64,000 bases of DNA from Clostridia bacterium (GTDB taxonomy: Bacteria; Bacillota_A; Clostridia; Oscillospirales; CAG-272). A program made the position numbers and the translations under genes. Shown piece after piece: positions 36,128-47,083 of the stretch. A model generated the notes under the pieces. It was not told the origin of the DNA and did not search any database. It worked only from the letters and a program-made list of their open reading frames with translations. Numbering within the stretch: the first letter of the stretch is position 1; every line of letters starts with the position of its first letter. The stretch lies in assembly GCA_017445115.1 (NCBI GenBank), contig JAFSUU010000101.1, forward strand, positions 4,315 to 68,314. Direction: 5' to 3'.

Positions 36128-37342
36128 TTAATTCTCCTCATCCACCGGTGCATACACCCACGGGTAGCCGTAGTCGTTGCGGATCTCGATACCGTTCGGG
36201 AGAAAGAACGCTTCCCACGCGTTGAGCGCATCCGGTCCGTCGTTCTCGATCGTCATATCGGAACGGTATTTTCCTCTGTAGCAGGAGATGTGGCAGTGCT
36301 CGCCTTCGGCGTAGCCCGCGGTACCCATCTCGTAGAAAGGTTCGCCCTGGAGGATGATCTCCCCGACTGCAAGGTCGCTTATGTCGTTATCGTGCATGAA
36401 CATACAGGTCATATAATCGTAGGTGCCGTCCGCGTAAAGGACTTCGTACGCGCTTTCAATCCAGACGCAGTTTCCGCTTTCCGGCTTCATCGCGGCGACG
36501 CGGCAGGTGAACGGTGCAACGACGGAGTCGCCCTCGTTTATCTGCATATCTATCGCGTTCTGCGTGAAATGCGAGTAGATGTCGTACGGACCTTGCGTGA
36601 TCATCAGCACTTTTCCTGGATATAGCGCGATCTCACCTGCGTCTCCCGCGGAATTCCCGACGTCGTCGAGACGCCATTCGTAAAGAAATCCTTCTTCGAC
36701 AAAATCGGTCAGCCAGATCTCAAAACCGTTGTAGTGGAGTTCGGGAAGCGCGAGATATTTTGTTTCGTCATCGGCGAGTACGATGTATTTCGTTCCCTCG
36801 CCGGCGTTTTTGAGAAGAAAAGACGACTGCTTTCCGCTCGCGAGGCTGTAAAGCGCGACCTTTTCGGTCACGGGATCGTACGCTATGACTCTGTTGTATC
36901 CGCCTCTGCTGCACGCGGCATAGATCGTGTAGCTTCCGTCCTGGTTCATTGAGAATCTGAAACGCTGCGTGATATCCTGCGTGTCATCCCAGGCGGTCAG
37001 AAGGACGCCGTCGTAATCGGAATCGGCGCCGTCGGCGTCAACGTTGAAGCATTTTCCCATCGTCGCTTCGTTTATGGTATAAAACCCGCCGTTGAAAGTT
37101 CCGTTCAGCGAACTGCTCGAAAAGTAACCGGTATCTTCGGGGGTGGCGCCTCCTCTGATCCTTGCCGCCGCGGCGTCAATGACGGAAAGCTTGTCCGTTC
37201 CGCGCGCGAGATCAACAGTCACGGCGTTTTCGTATTTTCCGATGCTCTCGTTTTTGCCGTCGGCGACCGCCGGAATACAGAACACGGACACGGCGACCGC
37301 GACTAACGTCAGAAAGAGCGTCAATATCAACGCCTTTTTCAA
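36128..37342 (-). CDS. Secreted M23-like peptidase with a ricin-type lectin-like N-domain
   Basis: 404 aa from a TTG start: the AGGAGG at 37350-37355 is 7 bases from this TTG but only 1 base from the ATG at 37348, so TTG is preferred (MKKALILTL...). A signal peptide is followed by a region (about residues 75-215) with the repeating QRFRF/GSYTI pattern of ricin B-like lectins. The C-terminal part resembles M23/LytM metallopeptidases: NAIDMQINEGDSVVAPFTCRV, then AEGEHCHIS with the HxH motif. The expected first zinc His sits as SHFTQNAID, a spacing seen in a subgroup. Probably cuts peptidoglycan or binds it. Terminates at hairpin array 1. Confidence 0.75.
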   Translation of the reverse strand: MKKALILTLFLTLVAVAVSVFCIPAVADGKNESIGKYENAVTVDLARGTDKLSVIDAAAARIRGGATPEDTGYFSSSSLNGTFNGGFYTINEATMGKCFNVDADGADSDYDGVLLTAWDDTQDITQRFRFSMNQDGSYTIYAACSRGGYNRVIAYDPVTEKVALYSLASGKQSSFLLKNAGEGTKYIVLADDETKYLALPELHYNGFEIWLTDFVEEGFLYEWRLDDVGNSAGDAGEIALYPGKVLMITQGPYDIYSHFTQNAIDMQINEGDSVVAPFTCRVAAMKPESGNCVWIESAYEVLYADGTYDYMTCMFMHDNDISDLAVGEIILQGEPFYEMGTAGYAEGEHCHISCYRGKYRSDMTIENDGPDALNAWEAFFLPNGIEIRNDYGYPWVYAPVDEEN

Positions 37343-37421
37343 ACGCATACCTCCTTTTTCAAAAACATCTATACAATTATACAATTAAAATATGAACATT
37401 TCTGCTTTTGCCGAAATTCGG

Positions 37422-39167
37422 TCAGTCTTCGATCGCCGCTTTGCGCGCCACGACGCTCTTTATCCTCTCCGTATCGAATTTGGGAGTTCTGTCAAAGCAG
37501 AAGATCCCGTTCTTTTCCTGCATCACGTCGGTGAACTGCGTGTAGCAGAAGCCGCAGATGCGCCCGTTTCCGAGAAGCGCGCCGAGGAGTCCTTCGAATC
37601 TGGTGTAGAATTCCTCGCGCGAGTCCGGACCGTCGCCGTAACCCCAGGAGGCGCCGGCTTTTTCTTTGCCTTCCTCGTCCGCGATCCAGAGAGTGCCGCC
37701 GAATTCCGAGACGAAATAGGGTATTGATTCGTCGCGCGGCTTCTCAAAGTCGGGGTAGTTTATGAACGCTTTGCCGACGCCGGTCACGAGCGGATCGTAG
37801 TGTTTTTTGAACTCTTCGACGTTCTGCTCGTAGTCGTGAACGTCGTATATATCGGTGAATTCGGAGTGCATAAATCCCGAAATATCTATCGCGGGGCGCG
37901 ACGGATCGAGCGTCTTGGTGAGCAGATAGAGGTTCTTGACGAACTCGTGGTTCTCGACGGTCCAAATCTCGTTCAGCGGACACCAGCCGATGATCGCCGG
38001 GGAGGAGATATCGCGCTCGACCTCTTCGCGCCACGCGGGCGCAAGTCTGTCGAAAGCACCGTCTTTTGTCGTGTCAAGTCCCCAGTTCGGGAATTCGCCC
38101 CAGAGGATATATCCGAGGCGGTCCGCCGCGGCTATAAAGCCGGGCTCAAAGACTTTCATGTGCATTCTCGCGCCGTTGAAGCCGGCGGACATCGAGAGCT
38201 TTATGTCGCGTTCAAAATCTTCCTCCGACTTTGCGGTGTAGATCCCTTCGGGGAAATAACCCTGGTCGAGGACGAGACGCTGGAACACGCTCTTTCCGTT
38301 TATGCGGAATTTGTACCCGTCGACCTCGACGCTCCTCATTCCGAAATAGCAGGAGAGCATATCGTCGCCGAGCGTGAGGCAGAGGTCGTAGAGATTTCCG
38401 CACCCTATATCCCACAGCACGGGATCCTTTATATCGAGCGAGAACGAGGCGCGGTGTCCCGATACTTTTACGGTCGCTTCGGAGACTTCGTCGCCGTCAA
38501 ACGCCGCTACCGCGCGAAGTATTCCCGAGCTGTCGCCGCCGCACGTCACCACATCGATTTCGACCTTTCCGTTCGGAACGTCGGGGACGATCTTTACGGT
38601 CTTTATATACGTTTCGGGCACGAATTCGAGCCACACGGTCTGCCAGATGCCCGTTGATCTCGTGTAGAAACATCCGTGGTTCGCGAACTTCGCACTCTGT
38701 TTTCCGGAGGGCTGGAGCGGATCTTTCACGTCGTCCTTCGCGTGAACGACGACGACGTTTTCGCCTTCTTTGACGAGCTTCGTGACGTCGAGAGTGAAGG
38801 GTGTGTAGCCTCCGCGGTGATCCCCCGCTGCGGTGCCGTTGATCCATACCGTCGCGGTGTCGTCGACCGCGCCGAAGTGGAGCAGGACGCGCCCGGCGAG
38901 GTTTTCTTTTTCGAGGGTAAAACTTCTCTTATACCAGACCGAGGGGATAAAATCGGTGTATCCGACGCCTGAAAGAGACGACTCGGGAGCAAACGGAACG
39001 ACGATCTTTGAGGCGAGTTTATCCGCGCTCTCAAGACGGCGCTCTTCGCCGCTGTCCGACAGATCGAGCTCAAACTCCCACTCTCCGTTCAGACAGAGCC
39101 AGGAGTCCTCTCCTCTCATAAACTGCGGGCGGGGATATTCCGCTCTCGGTGTATCAATGAAATCCAT
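37422..39167 (-). CDS. Glycoside hydrolase family 2 protein (beta-galactosidase/glucuronidase type)
   Basis: 581 aa, cytoplasmic (no signal peptide). GH2 enzymes hydrolyse beta-linked galactose, glucuronate, mannose or similar terminal sugars. Order: sugar-binding jelly roll (about 1-165, with WLCLNGEWEFELD and HFGAVDDTATVWING), an immunoglobulin-like domain, then the TIM barrel from about residue 270. The acid/base Glu is in WCPLNEIW and the nucleophile Glu in YFVSEFGG. The ATG at 39167 has GGAGG 8 bases upstream and a promoter at 39201; longer in-frame starts have neither. The specific sugar cannot be decided. Confidence 0.9.
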   Translation of the reverse strand: MDFIDTPRAEYPRPQFMRGEDSWLCLNGEWEFELDLSDSGEERRLESADKLASKIVVPFAPESSLSGVGYTDFIPSVWYKRSFTLEKENLAGRVLLHFGAVDDTATVWINGTAAGDHRGGYTPFTLDVTKLVKEGENVVVVHAKDDVKDPLQPSGKQSAKFANHGCFYTRSTGIWQTVWLEFVPETYIKTVKIVPDVPNGKVEIDVVTCGGDSSGILRAVAAFDGDEVSEATVKVSGHRASFSLDIKDPVLWDIGCGNLYDLCLTLGDDMLSCYFGMRSVEVDGYKFRINGKSVFQRLVLDQGYFPEGIYTAKSEEDFERDIKLSMSAGFNGARMHMKVFEPGFIAAADRLGYILWGEFPNWGLDTTKDGAFDRLAPAWREEVERDISSPAIIGWCPLNEIWTVENHEFVKNLYLLTKTLDPSRPAIDISGFMHSEFTDIYDVHDYEQNVEEFKKHYDPLVTGVGKAFINYPDFEKPRDESIPYFVSEFGGTLWIADEEGKEKAGASWGYGDGPDSREEFYTRFEGLLGALLGNGRICGFCYTQFTDVMQEKNGIFCFDRTPKFDTERIKSVVARKAAIED

Positions 39168-39200
39168 TTTCAAAGCCTCCGGTAATATTACGGTCAAATC

Positions 39201-39229
39201 AGTATAACATAAATAAATAATAATGTCAA
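39201..39229 (-). promoter_or_regulatory. Sigma-A promoter for the GH2 gene
   Basis: Minus strand TTGACA (39224-39229), 17-nt spacer, TATACT (39201-39206). Confidence 0.82.
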
Positions 39230-39292
39230 ATGCGCCGCTTTTCGCGCCGGGCGCGCCGCATCTTCCGGAACTCAAGTTTTTTTCCAAAAAGA

Positions 39293-41382
<2,090 letters not shown>

Positions 41383-41383
<1 letters not shown>

Positions 41384-42381
41384 TGGATTGGTATATTGTT
41401 ATTTTCATAATCGCCGCCGCAGCCGCGGTGCTGATGCTCGCCGGCGGGACTTCGATGTTTTTCAACTTTGCGATCCTCAGCGACAACTTCAAAAAAGAGA
41501 AGAGGACGAACGCCTGGGACGAGGACGAGAACGATCCCGACGAGGTCTATATTTATTCAAAATGTCTGCCCTATAAAGACGAGCTTCTCGAGGGCAGAAA
41601 ATGGGTAAAAAGTCAGCCGCTCGCCGATTTTTCGGTGACGTCGTACGACGGGCTCACGCTCCGCGCGAAGTACGTTCCGGCAAATGGCAAGGAAAAGGGA
41701 ATAGTGCTGATGATGCACGGATTCCGCTCGAGCGCGCTCCACGACTTTTCGCTCGCGATAAAGATCTTTCACGAGATGGGATACGGCTGCATGCTTCCGT
41801 ATCACAGAGCGCACGGGGACAGCGAGGGCAAGTACATCACGTACGGTACGAAGGAACGCTTCGACGTTCTGTCCTGGTGCCGTCTAATCGAAGAAAAGTT
41901 CCCCGGCGTGCCGGTGATACTCGACGGTATTTCCATGGGCGGCGCGACGGTGCTTATGGCGTCCGGGCTTGAACTTCCGGGAAACGTCAAAGGTATTATC
42001 GCCGACTGCGCTTTTACGTCTCCGTATGAAGTTTTCAAACACGTCATGAGGCGCAATTTCAAAATGGGACCGTTCCCGTTCCTGCATACGACAAGACTTT
42101 ACGCGAAGATCAGAGCGGGACTCGTGATGAAATCGGTCTCGACTCCCGACGCGCTTAAGAAGAACCGCCTGCCGCTTCTGATCGTACACGGAGAGGCGGA
42201 CGACCTCGTCCCTTACTCCATGTCGGAAAGGAATTTTGAGGTCGCAAAGGAGAACTGCGACGCGACGTTCCTGTCCGTTCCGGGCGCTGCTCACGGCATC
42301 TCGTTCCTCGTCGACAGAGAGCGGTACACCGCTGAAGTAAAGAAACTTTTAGACAAATGCATAAATAAGGAAGAAGCCTGA
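41383..42381 (+). CDS. Membrane-anchored alpha/beta hydrolase
   Basis: 332 aa. An N-terminal membrane span (residues 3-30) is followed by a serine-hydrolase domain: oxyanion region MMHGFRSSALHD, nucleophile elbow LDGISMGGATVL (Ser), acid LLIVHGEADDLVP (Asp) and the His in GAAHGISFL. It resembles clostridial esterase/lipase-like proteins of unknown substrate. It starts within the ligA stop codon, so expression is coupled; it ends 1 base before pepT. Confidence 0.87.
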
Positions 42382-42382
42382 A

Positions 42383-43591
42383 ATGAAAGCGATAGACAGA
42401 TTTATTGAATACGCGAAAATGCCCACGATGTCAGACGAACTGTCAGAGAACTGCCCAAGCACCGAAAAGCAGTTCGCGCTCGCAAAGAGGATCGTCGCCG
42501 ACCTCGAGAAGATCGGTATCGGCGCCGAGCTGACGGAGAAGTGCTATATCTACGCAAAACTTCCGGCGAACGCGAAGGCGAAGGGAAGGATAGGGTTTAT
42601 CTCCCACATGGATACGAGCCCCGACGCGCCGGATACGGATATAAAGCCGAAGGTCGTCGACTACAAGGGCGGAGATATCGTACTTAACGAAGAAAAGGGC
42701 ATTGTCCTCTCTCCGAAGGACTATCCGTGCCTTGAAAAATACGCGGGAGAGCGCCTCGTCGTGACAGACGGGACGACGCTTCTCGGCGCCGACGACAAGG
42801 CGGGCGTATGCGAGATAATCGCGGCGCTCGAACGCATAGTTAAAGAAGGGCTCCCCCACGGGGATATCTCCGTCGCGTTTACTCCCGACGAGGAGATAGG
42901 GCGCGGCGCCGACCTTTTCGACGTCGCGAAATTCGACGCGGACTACGCTTACACGGTCGACGGAGGCGCGCTCGGCGAGATAGAGTACGAGAACTTCAAC
43001 GCCGCGTCGGCGGATATCGAGATCGACGGTATCTCGATCCACCCCGGCTCAGCAAAAGGTAAGATGGTCAACGCGTCGGAGGTCGCGATGTATTTCCATT
43101 CGCTCCTTCCGGCGAATGAAACTCCTTTCCATACTGAAAAATACGAGGGATTTTATCACCTCGGCGCGCTGTCCGGCACGGTCGAGCACGCGTCGCTGAA
43201 GTATATCATCCGCGACCACGACCGCGCGATATTTGAGAACAGAAAAAAGGTCGTAGCGGAGGCGGCTGCGAGGACGGAAGCGCATTTTCCCGGAAGCCGC
43301 GTCAGATGTGAGATCAAAGATTCGTATTACAATATGAAAGAAAAGATCGAGCCCGTGATGTTCGTCGTTGACCGCGCCGCCGCGGCGTTTGAAAAATGCG
43401 GCGTCACTCCCGTCGCTGTGCCGATAAGAGGAGGTACCGACGGCGCGAGACTCTCGTTCATGGGACTGCCGTGCCCGAACCTCTGCACCGGCGGCGAGAA
43501 CTTCCACTCGCGGTATGAATTCATCCCCGTCGAGTCGTTCGACAAGGTCGTTGACGTCCTCGTCAGAATCGTGACGGACCTCGCGGAGTAG
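42383..43591 (+). CDS. pepT: Peptidase T (tripeptide aminopeptidase)
   Basis: 402 aa, full length, M20 family. It removes the N-terminal residue from tripeptides in the cytoplasm using two zinc ions. Visible motifs are GFISHMDTSPDAP (first metal His and catalytic Asp), LLGADDKAG (bridging Asp), FTPDEEIGRGAD (catalytic and metal Glu) and FHSRYEFIP near the end (metal His). Third gene after ligA and the hydrolase. Ends with TAG; hairpin array 2 follows at once. Confidence 0.94.
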   Translation: MKAIDRFIEYAKMPTMSDELSENCPSTEKQFALAKRIVADLEKIGIGAELTEKCYIYAKLPANAKAKGRIGFISHMDTSPDAPDTDIKPKVVDYKGGDIVLNEEKGIVLSPKDYPCLEKYAGERLVVTDGTTLLGADDKAGVCEIIAALERIVKEGLPHGDISVAFTPDEEIGRGADLFDVAKFDADYAYTVDGGALGEIEYENFNAASADIEIDGISIHPGSAKGKMVNASEVAMYFHSLLPANETPFHTEKYEGFYHLGALSGTVEHASLKYIIRDHDRAIFENRKKVVAEAAARTEAHFPGSRVRCEIKDSYYNMKEKIEPVMFVVDRAAAAFEKCGVTPVAVPIRGGTDGARLSFMGLPCPNLCTGGENFHSRYEFIPVESFDKVVDVLVRIVTDLAE

Positions 43592-43803
43592 TGCGCGGCG
43601 CGATGCGTGGGCGCATAGCGCAATGAATTGCTCCTCCCAAAGTCGGAGCATGAATTGCCTGACGGCATGAATTGCACTTCGTGCATGAATTGCGCTGCGG
43701 CGCATTAAGAGGAGCAATTCAAATCATGACGGCTTGCCGTCAATTCACGGAGCGAAGCGAGAATTCATGACGCGACAGCGTCAATTCATCCAATATCATA
43801 TAC
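43592..43803. repeat. Hairpin array 2: short hairpins with ATGAATT/AATTCAT linkers
   Basis: About eight stem-loops with different stems: GCTCC/GGAGC, GCC/GGC, GCAC/GTGC and GCGC/GCGC in the first half, joined by ATGAATT linkers; then TGACGGC/GCCGTCA, a weak one near 43750, and TGACGC/GCGTCA in the second half, joined by AATTCA(T), the reverse complement. The switch occurs near 43704-43725. It lies between pepT and the hydrogenase operon promoter. Same design as array 1 with another linker sequence. Confidence 0.8.
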
Positions 43804-43906
43804 GGACCTGAACTCCCGGGCCCGTTTCTTATTTCCGCCCATTTCATTTTTCCATTCTTTCTTTATATATAATAAAATCTTATAATAGCAAATAGTAAAA
43901 AACGTA

Positions 43907-43935
43907 TTGCAATTTGACGATATCTATGTTAAAAT
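43907..43935 (+). promoter_or_regulatory. Probable promoter of the hydrogenase operon
   Basis: TTGCAA (43907-43912), 17-nt spacer, TAAAAT (43930-43935). The leader would be about 115 bases and contains a GGGGACCGAAAGTTTCCCG hairpin (about 44009-44027). I looked for a Rex-type TTGTTAA-TTAACAA operator and see no good one. Confidence 0.55.
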
Positions 43936-44055
43936 TAATAGGATTGATAATATGGTGTCGAACCGTGACGTGCGGTGAGGCGCTTTTACTCTGTCAACAA
44001 TTTTTACGGGGACCGAAAGTTTCCCGAATTCTCATTATAAGGAGGGTCATTTAAT

Positions 44056-44544
44056 ATGGCTCATATCAGCGAAACCGGTGTTAAAACGATCTGCGAGATA
44101 TGCGACAGACACGCTAACGAAAAGACGCCGCTCATGATGATCCTGAGCGATATCCAGAACGAGTACGGATACATTCCGCTCGAAGTGCAGGAGATTGTAT
44201 CTCAGAAGACGGGTATCTCCGTCGCGGAGATCTACGGAGTAGTCACGTTCTATTCGTTCTTCTCACTCGTTCCGAACGGCAAATTCGTCATCGGCGTGTG
44301 CCTTGGAACCGCTTGCTACGTCAAAGGCGCGCAGCAGGTCATCGACAAGTTCTCCGAGATCCTCGGCATCAAAGCCGGCGAAACGACGGAAGACGGCCTG
44401 TTCACGATAGACGCTCTCCGCTGCATCGGCGCGTGCGGTATCGCACCGGCGGTATCGGTCAACGGAAAAGTTTATCCGAAGGTAACTGTCGACCTCGTTC
44501 CGAAGATAATCGAAGAGCACCGCGCAATGGCGGCTGCAGAGTAA
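44056..44544 (+). CDS. NuoE-like [2Fe-2S] subunit of the [FeFe] hydrogenase (HydC-type)
   Basis: 162 aa. Thioredoxin-like [2Fe-2S] protein of the complex I 24-kDa type; in bifurcating hydrogenases it transfers electrons within the HydABC complex. Helical N-terminus (EYGYIPLEVQEIVSQKTGIS) then the cluster ligands CLGTACYVKGA and CIGACGIAP (C-x4-C and C-x3-C). AAGGAGGG ribosome site. First gene of a ten-gene operon ending with HydA. Confidence 0.92.
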   Translation: MAHISETGVKTICEICDRHANEKTPLMMILSDIQNEYGYIPLEVQEIVSQKTGISVAEIYGVVTFYSFFSLVPNGKFVIGVCLGTACYVKGAQQVIDKFSEILGIKAGETTEDGLFTIDALRCIGACGIAPAVSVNGKVYPKVTVDLVPKIIEEHRAMAAAE

Positions 44545-44607
44545 GCGTCCGCAACTGTTCGAAACACAAGAATAACCGCCTATTTTATAAAGAAAGGCTG
44601 ACGTCGG

Positions 44608-44961
44608 ATGAAAATCAAACAAATACAGGAACTTCTGAATGCTGAGCTCCTTTGCGGAGAGGAATATCTCGACCACGACGTTTTTTCCGCCTGCTGCAGC
44701 GATATGATGAGCGACGTGCTCGCGTACGTCAAGGATCAGGGCGTGCTTCTCACCGGTCTTGTCAACTCTCAGGTCATCAGGACTGCGAGCATGATGGACA
44801 TGGTCTGCATCGTCTTTGTCAGAAGCAAATCGCCGAACGCGGAGATGATAGAACTTGCCAAAGAGTGCGGTATCGTCGTTATGAAAAGCCGCTTCAGAGC
44901 TTATGAAGCGTGCGGACATCTCTATACTGCCGGGCTCGTTGCAGCTCCGGAGGGCAAGTGA
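44608..44961 (+). CDS. DRTGG domain protein 1
   Basis: 117 aa, the size of a single DRTGG domain. The domain is named after a motif found in phosphotransacetylase-linked and CBS-linked proteins, and its ligand is unknown. The ILV-rich core (DVLAYVKDQGVLLTGLVNSQVIRTA; CIVFVRSKSPNAEMIELAKECGIVVM) fits the fold. Its stop overlaps the next start (TGATG). A second DRTGG gene occurs four genes later at 46753. Confidence 0.8.
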   Translation: MKIKQIQELLNAELLCGEEYLDHDVFSACCSDMMSDVLAYVKDQGVLLTGLVNSQVIRTASMMDMVCIVFVRSKSPNAEMIELAKECGIVVMKSRFRAYEACGHLYTAGLVAAPEGK

Positions 44962-45386
44962 TGGCTGAAAACGTAACATTTCATTTCGACGTTGACGGCG
45001 AAGATTTTACGTCGGCGGGAGAGGCTTCCGTCGTTGTAAAGAAAAAGCTGCGTCAGCTCGGTCTGCCCCCGGAGGTCATAAGACGCGTCGCTATCGCGAT
45101 GTACGAGGGCGAGATCAATATGGTGATCCACGCCGAAGGCGGAGACGCCGACGTCACGGTGACGGACGACGAGGTCATAATCGTTCTGTCCGACCGCGGA
45201 CCCGGTATCCCGGACGTTTCGCTCGCCATGCAGGAGGGGTATTCCACCGCCCGCGACAACATCAGAGCCCTCGGGTTCGGAGCGGGGATGGGACTTCCCA
45301 ATATGAAGAAATACACCGACAGCATGGAGATTGAGACCGAGATCGGCGTCGGTACTAAGATCACAATGAAGGTGAGCTGCAAGTAA
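44961..45386 (+). CDS. GHKL-type ATPase, RsbW/anti-sigma-like
   Basis: 141 aa. Motifs of the histidine-kinase-like ATPase fold are visible: VAIAMYEGEINMVIHA (N box), LSDRGPGIPD (G1) and GFGAGMGLPNMKKY (G2). There is no His-phosphoacceptor domain, so it resembles the serine kinase/anti-sigma group of which RsbW and SpoIIAB are members. The ATG at 44961 overlaps the preceding stop; a longer frame to 44910 is less likely. In the hydrogenase operon it may phosphorylate a partner protein; no cognate STAS or sigma factor gene is present. Confidence 0.82.
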   Translation: MAENVTFHFDVDGEDFTSAGEASVVVKKKLRQLGLPPEVIRRVAIAMYEGEINMVIHAEGGDADVTVTDDEVIIVLSDRGPGIPDVSLAMQEGYSTARDNIRALGFGAGMGLPNMKKYTDSMEIETEIGVGTKITMKVSCK

Positions 45387-45422
45387 AACGCGCATCTTGC
45401 CTAAGGAAGGAACGAATACTAT

Positions 45423-46751
45423 ATGCAGGAATACAAGCATTCGGTTTCCCTTGACATCGCCAAATGTAAAGGATGTACTACCTGCCTTAAGAGATGCCCC
45501 ACGGAGGCGATCAGGATACGTGACGCGCACGCCAAGATCAATTCCGCAAGGTGCATCGACTGCGGAGAGTGCATAAAAGTCTGTCCGCACAAGGCGAAAA
45601 AAGCTATCCACGACACGCTCGCGGATATGAAAGATTTCAAGATCAACGTGGCGCTCCCCGCGCCGGCGCTCTACGGTCAGTTCGAGAATATGCCGAGCGT
45701 CGACTACATCGTCGACGGACTCTATAAGCTCGGATTCGACTACGTCTACGAAGTCGCCTGCGCCGCGGAGATCGTCTCGGCGTATACGAGAGTGTACCTT
45801 GGCAGAAAAGATATTCTGCGCCCGGTCATCAGTTCGGCATGCCCGGCGATAGTCCGTATGATAAATATGAACTTCCCCTACCTGAAGGATCACATAATGC
45901 CGATCCTTCCGCCTGTAGAGGTCGCCGCGAAGCTCGCGAGGGATATCGTCATGGAACGCCATCCCGAGCTTGACTCCTCCGAGATAGGGCTGTTCTTCAT
46001 ATCTCCCTGTCCGGCAAAAGTCAGCTACGTCAAGAACGGATTTGCGGGCGACAGAAACAATATCGACCGCGTGATCTCGGTGAGGGACGTCTACTTCGAG
46101 CTTCTCGAAGTTATGAACCCCGACGAGAATCCGTCCGAGAACGCGAAGTCCGGCATGATAGGTATCGGCTGGGCGTCGACCGGCGGCGAATCTTCCGCCG
46201 TGTTCAACGACAGATACCTTGCCGCGGACGGCATCGAAAACTGCGTCAAAGTGCTCGAGCAGATCGACAACGAAGGCTTTGCAGACCTCGAGTTCATCGA
46301 GCTGAATGCCTGCAACGGCGGATGCGTCGGAGGCGCGATGACCGTGACGAACGCGTATATTGCCCAGGCGAGACTCAATTCGCTGAAAAGATACCTTCCC
46401 GTATCTCCCAACAGACCGGACACGTCGGTCTTTCCGGAATGGCTGTGGACGGACAAAAATGTCAGCTACGACACGACAAAGCCGCTTTCCGAGGACCGCG
46501 CCGAAGCGTTCCGCATGATGAGCGACATAGAGCGCATCACGAAATCCCTTCCGGGTATCGACTGCGGTTCGTGCGGTGCGCCGACCTGTATGGCTTTCGC
46601 CGAGGATATCGTCAAGAACGAGACGAACGCCGACGAGTGCACGATCATAATGAGGGAGCTCTTCCACGAGTGCCTCGATATGAGAAAAGCGCAGATCATT
46701 TCGGATAAGATTAAGAAGAGCGGCGAAGAGAACAAAACGGAGACGGAATGA
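45423..46751 (+). CDS. Sensory-type [FeFe] hydrogenase (HydS-like)
   Basis: 442 aa. N-terminal two [4Fe-4S] ferredoxin motifs (CKGCTTCLKRCP, CIDCGECIKVCP), then the H-cluster domain, then a C-terminal Cys motif CGSCGAPTC of the kind that binds another [4Fe-4S]. The H-cluster loops are altered: L1 is SSACPAI (the proton-relay Cys of TSCCPxW is Ala, the ligand Cys is kept), L2 is SPCPAKVSY, and L3 is ELNACNGGCVGGAM. This matches the pattern reported for HydS proteins, which have low turnover and are proposed H2 or redox sensors. There is no PAS domain here. It lies between two DRTGG genes. Confidence 0.88.
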   Translation: MQEYKHSVSLDIAKCKGCTTCLKRCPTEAIRIRDAHAKINSARCIDCGECIKVCPHKAKKAIHDTLADMKDFKINVALPAPALYGQFENMPSVDYIVDGLYKLGFDYVYEVACAAEIVSAYTRVYLGRKDILRPVISSACPAIVRMINMNFPYLKDHIMPILPPVEVAAKLARDIVMERHPELDSSEIGLFFISPCPAKVSYVKNGFAGDRNNIDRVISVRDVYFELLEVMNPDENPSENAKSGMIGIGWASTGGESSAVFNDRYLAADGIENCVKVLEQIDNEGFADLEFIELNACNGGCVGGAMTVTNAYIAQARLNSLKRYLPVSPNRPDTSVFPEWLWTDKNVSYDTTKPLSEDRAEAFRMMSDIERITKSLPGIDCGSCGAPTCMAFAEDIVKNETNADECTIIMRELFHECLDMRKAQIISDKIKKSGEENKTETE

Positions 46752-46752
46752 T

Positions 46753-47082
46753 ATGAAAACTGAAACCGTGATCCGAGAGCTCGGACTTAAAGAACTCGCG
46801 GGTGGACCTGCCGAGGAGTTCGACGGAGTTTACGCGGGAGACTTTCTCAGCCGCGCTATGAGCCGCGTCGAATACGGCAACCTCTGGATAACGATCATGA
46901 GCAACGTCAACGTTATCGCGGTCGCGAGCCTTACGGAGGCCGCCGCGGTCATCCTCGCGGAGGACGTAACGATGACGCCGGACGTACTCGCCGCGGCAGA
47001 GGAAAAGGGCGTCGCGGTGTATTCTTCCGGAAAATCGGTCTACGAGCTCTGCGTCGAGATCGACAAGATCATAAACAACTGA
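46753..47082 (+). CDS. DRTGG domain protein 2
   Basis: 109 aa; single-domain DRTGG-like protein (GDFLSRAMSRVEYGNLWITIMSNVNVIAVASL; VLAAAEEKGVAVYSSGKSVYELC). It is distant from the first DRTGG protein of the operon but shares the layout. It starts 1 base after HydS and ends 1 base before the PHP gene, so the three are tightly coupled. Confidence 0.8.
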   Translation: MKTETVIRELGLKELAGGPAEEFDGVYAGDFLSRAMSRVEYGNLWITIMSNVNVIAVASLTEAAAVILAEDVTMTPDVLAAAEEKGVAVYSSGKSVYELCVEIDKIINN

Positions 47083-47083
47083 T

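Noticed and set aside
43936..44055. Rex operator before the hydrogenase operon
   Set aside because: I looked for TTGTTAA-TTAACAA-like inverted half-sites and found only single half-site resemblances without symmetry.
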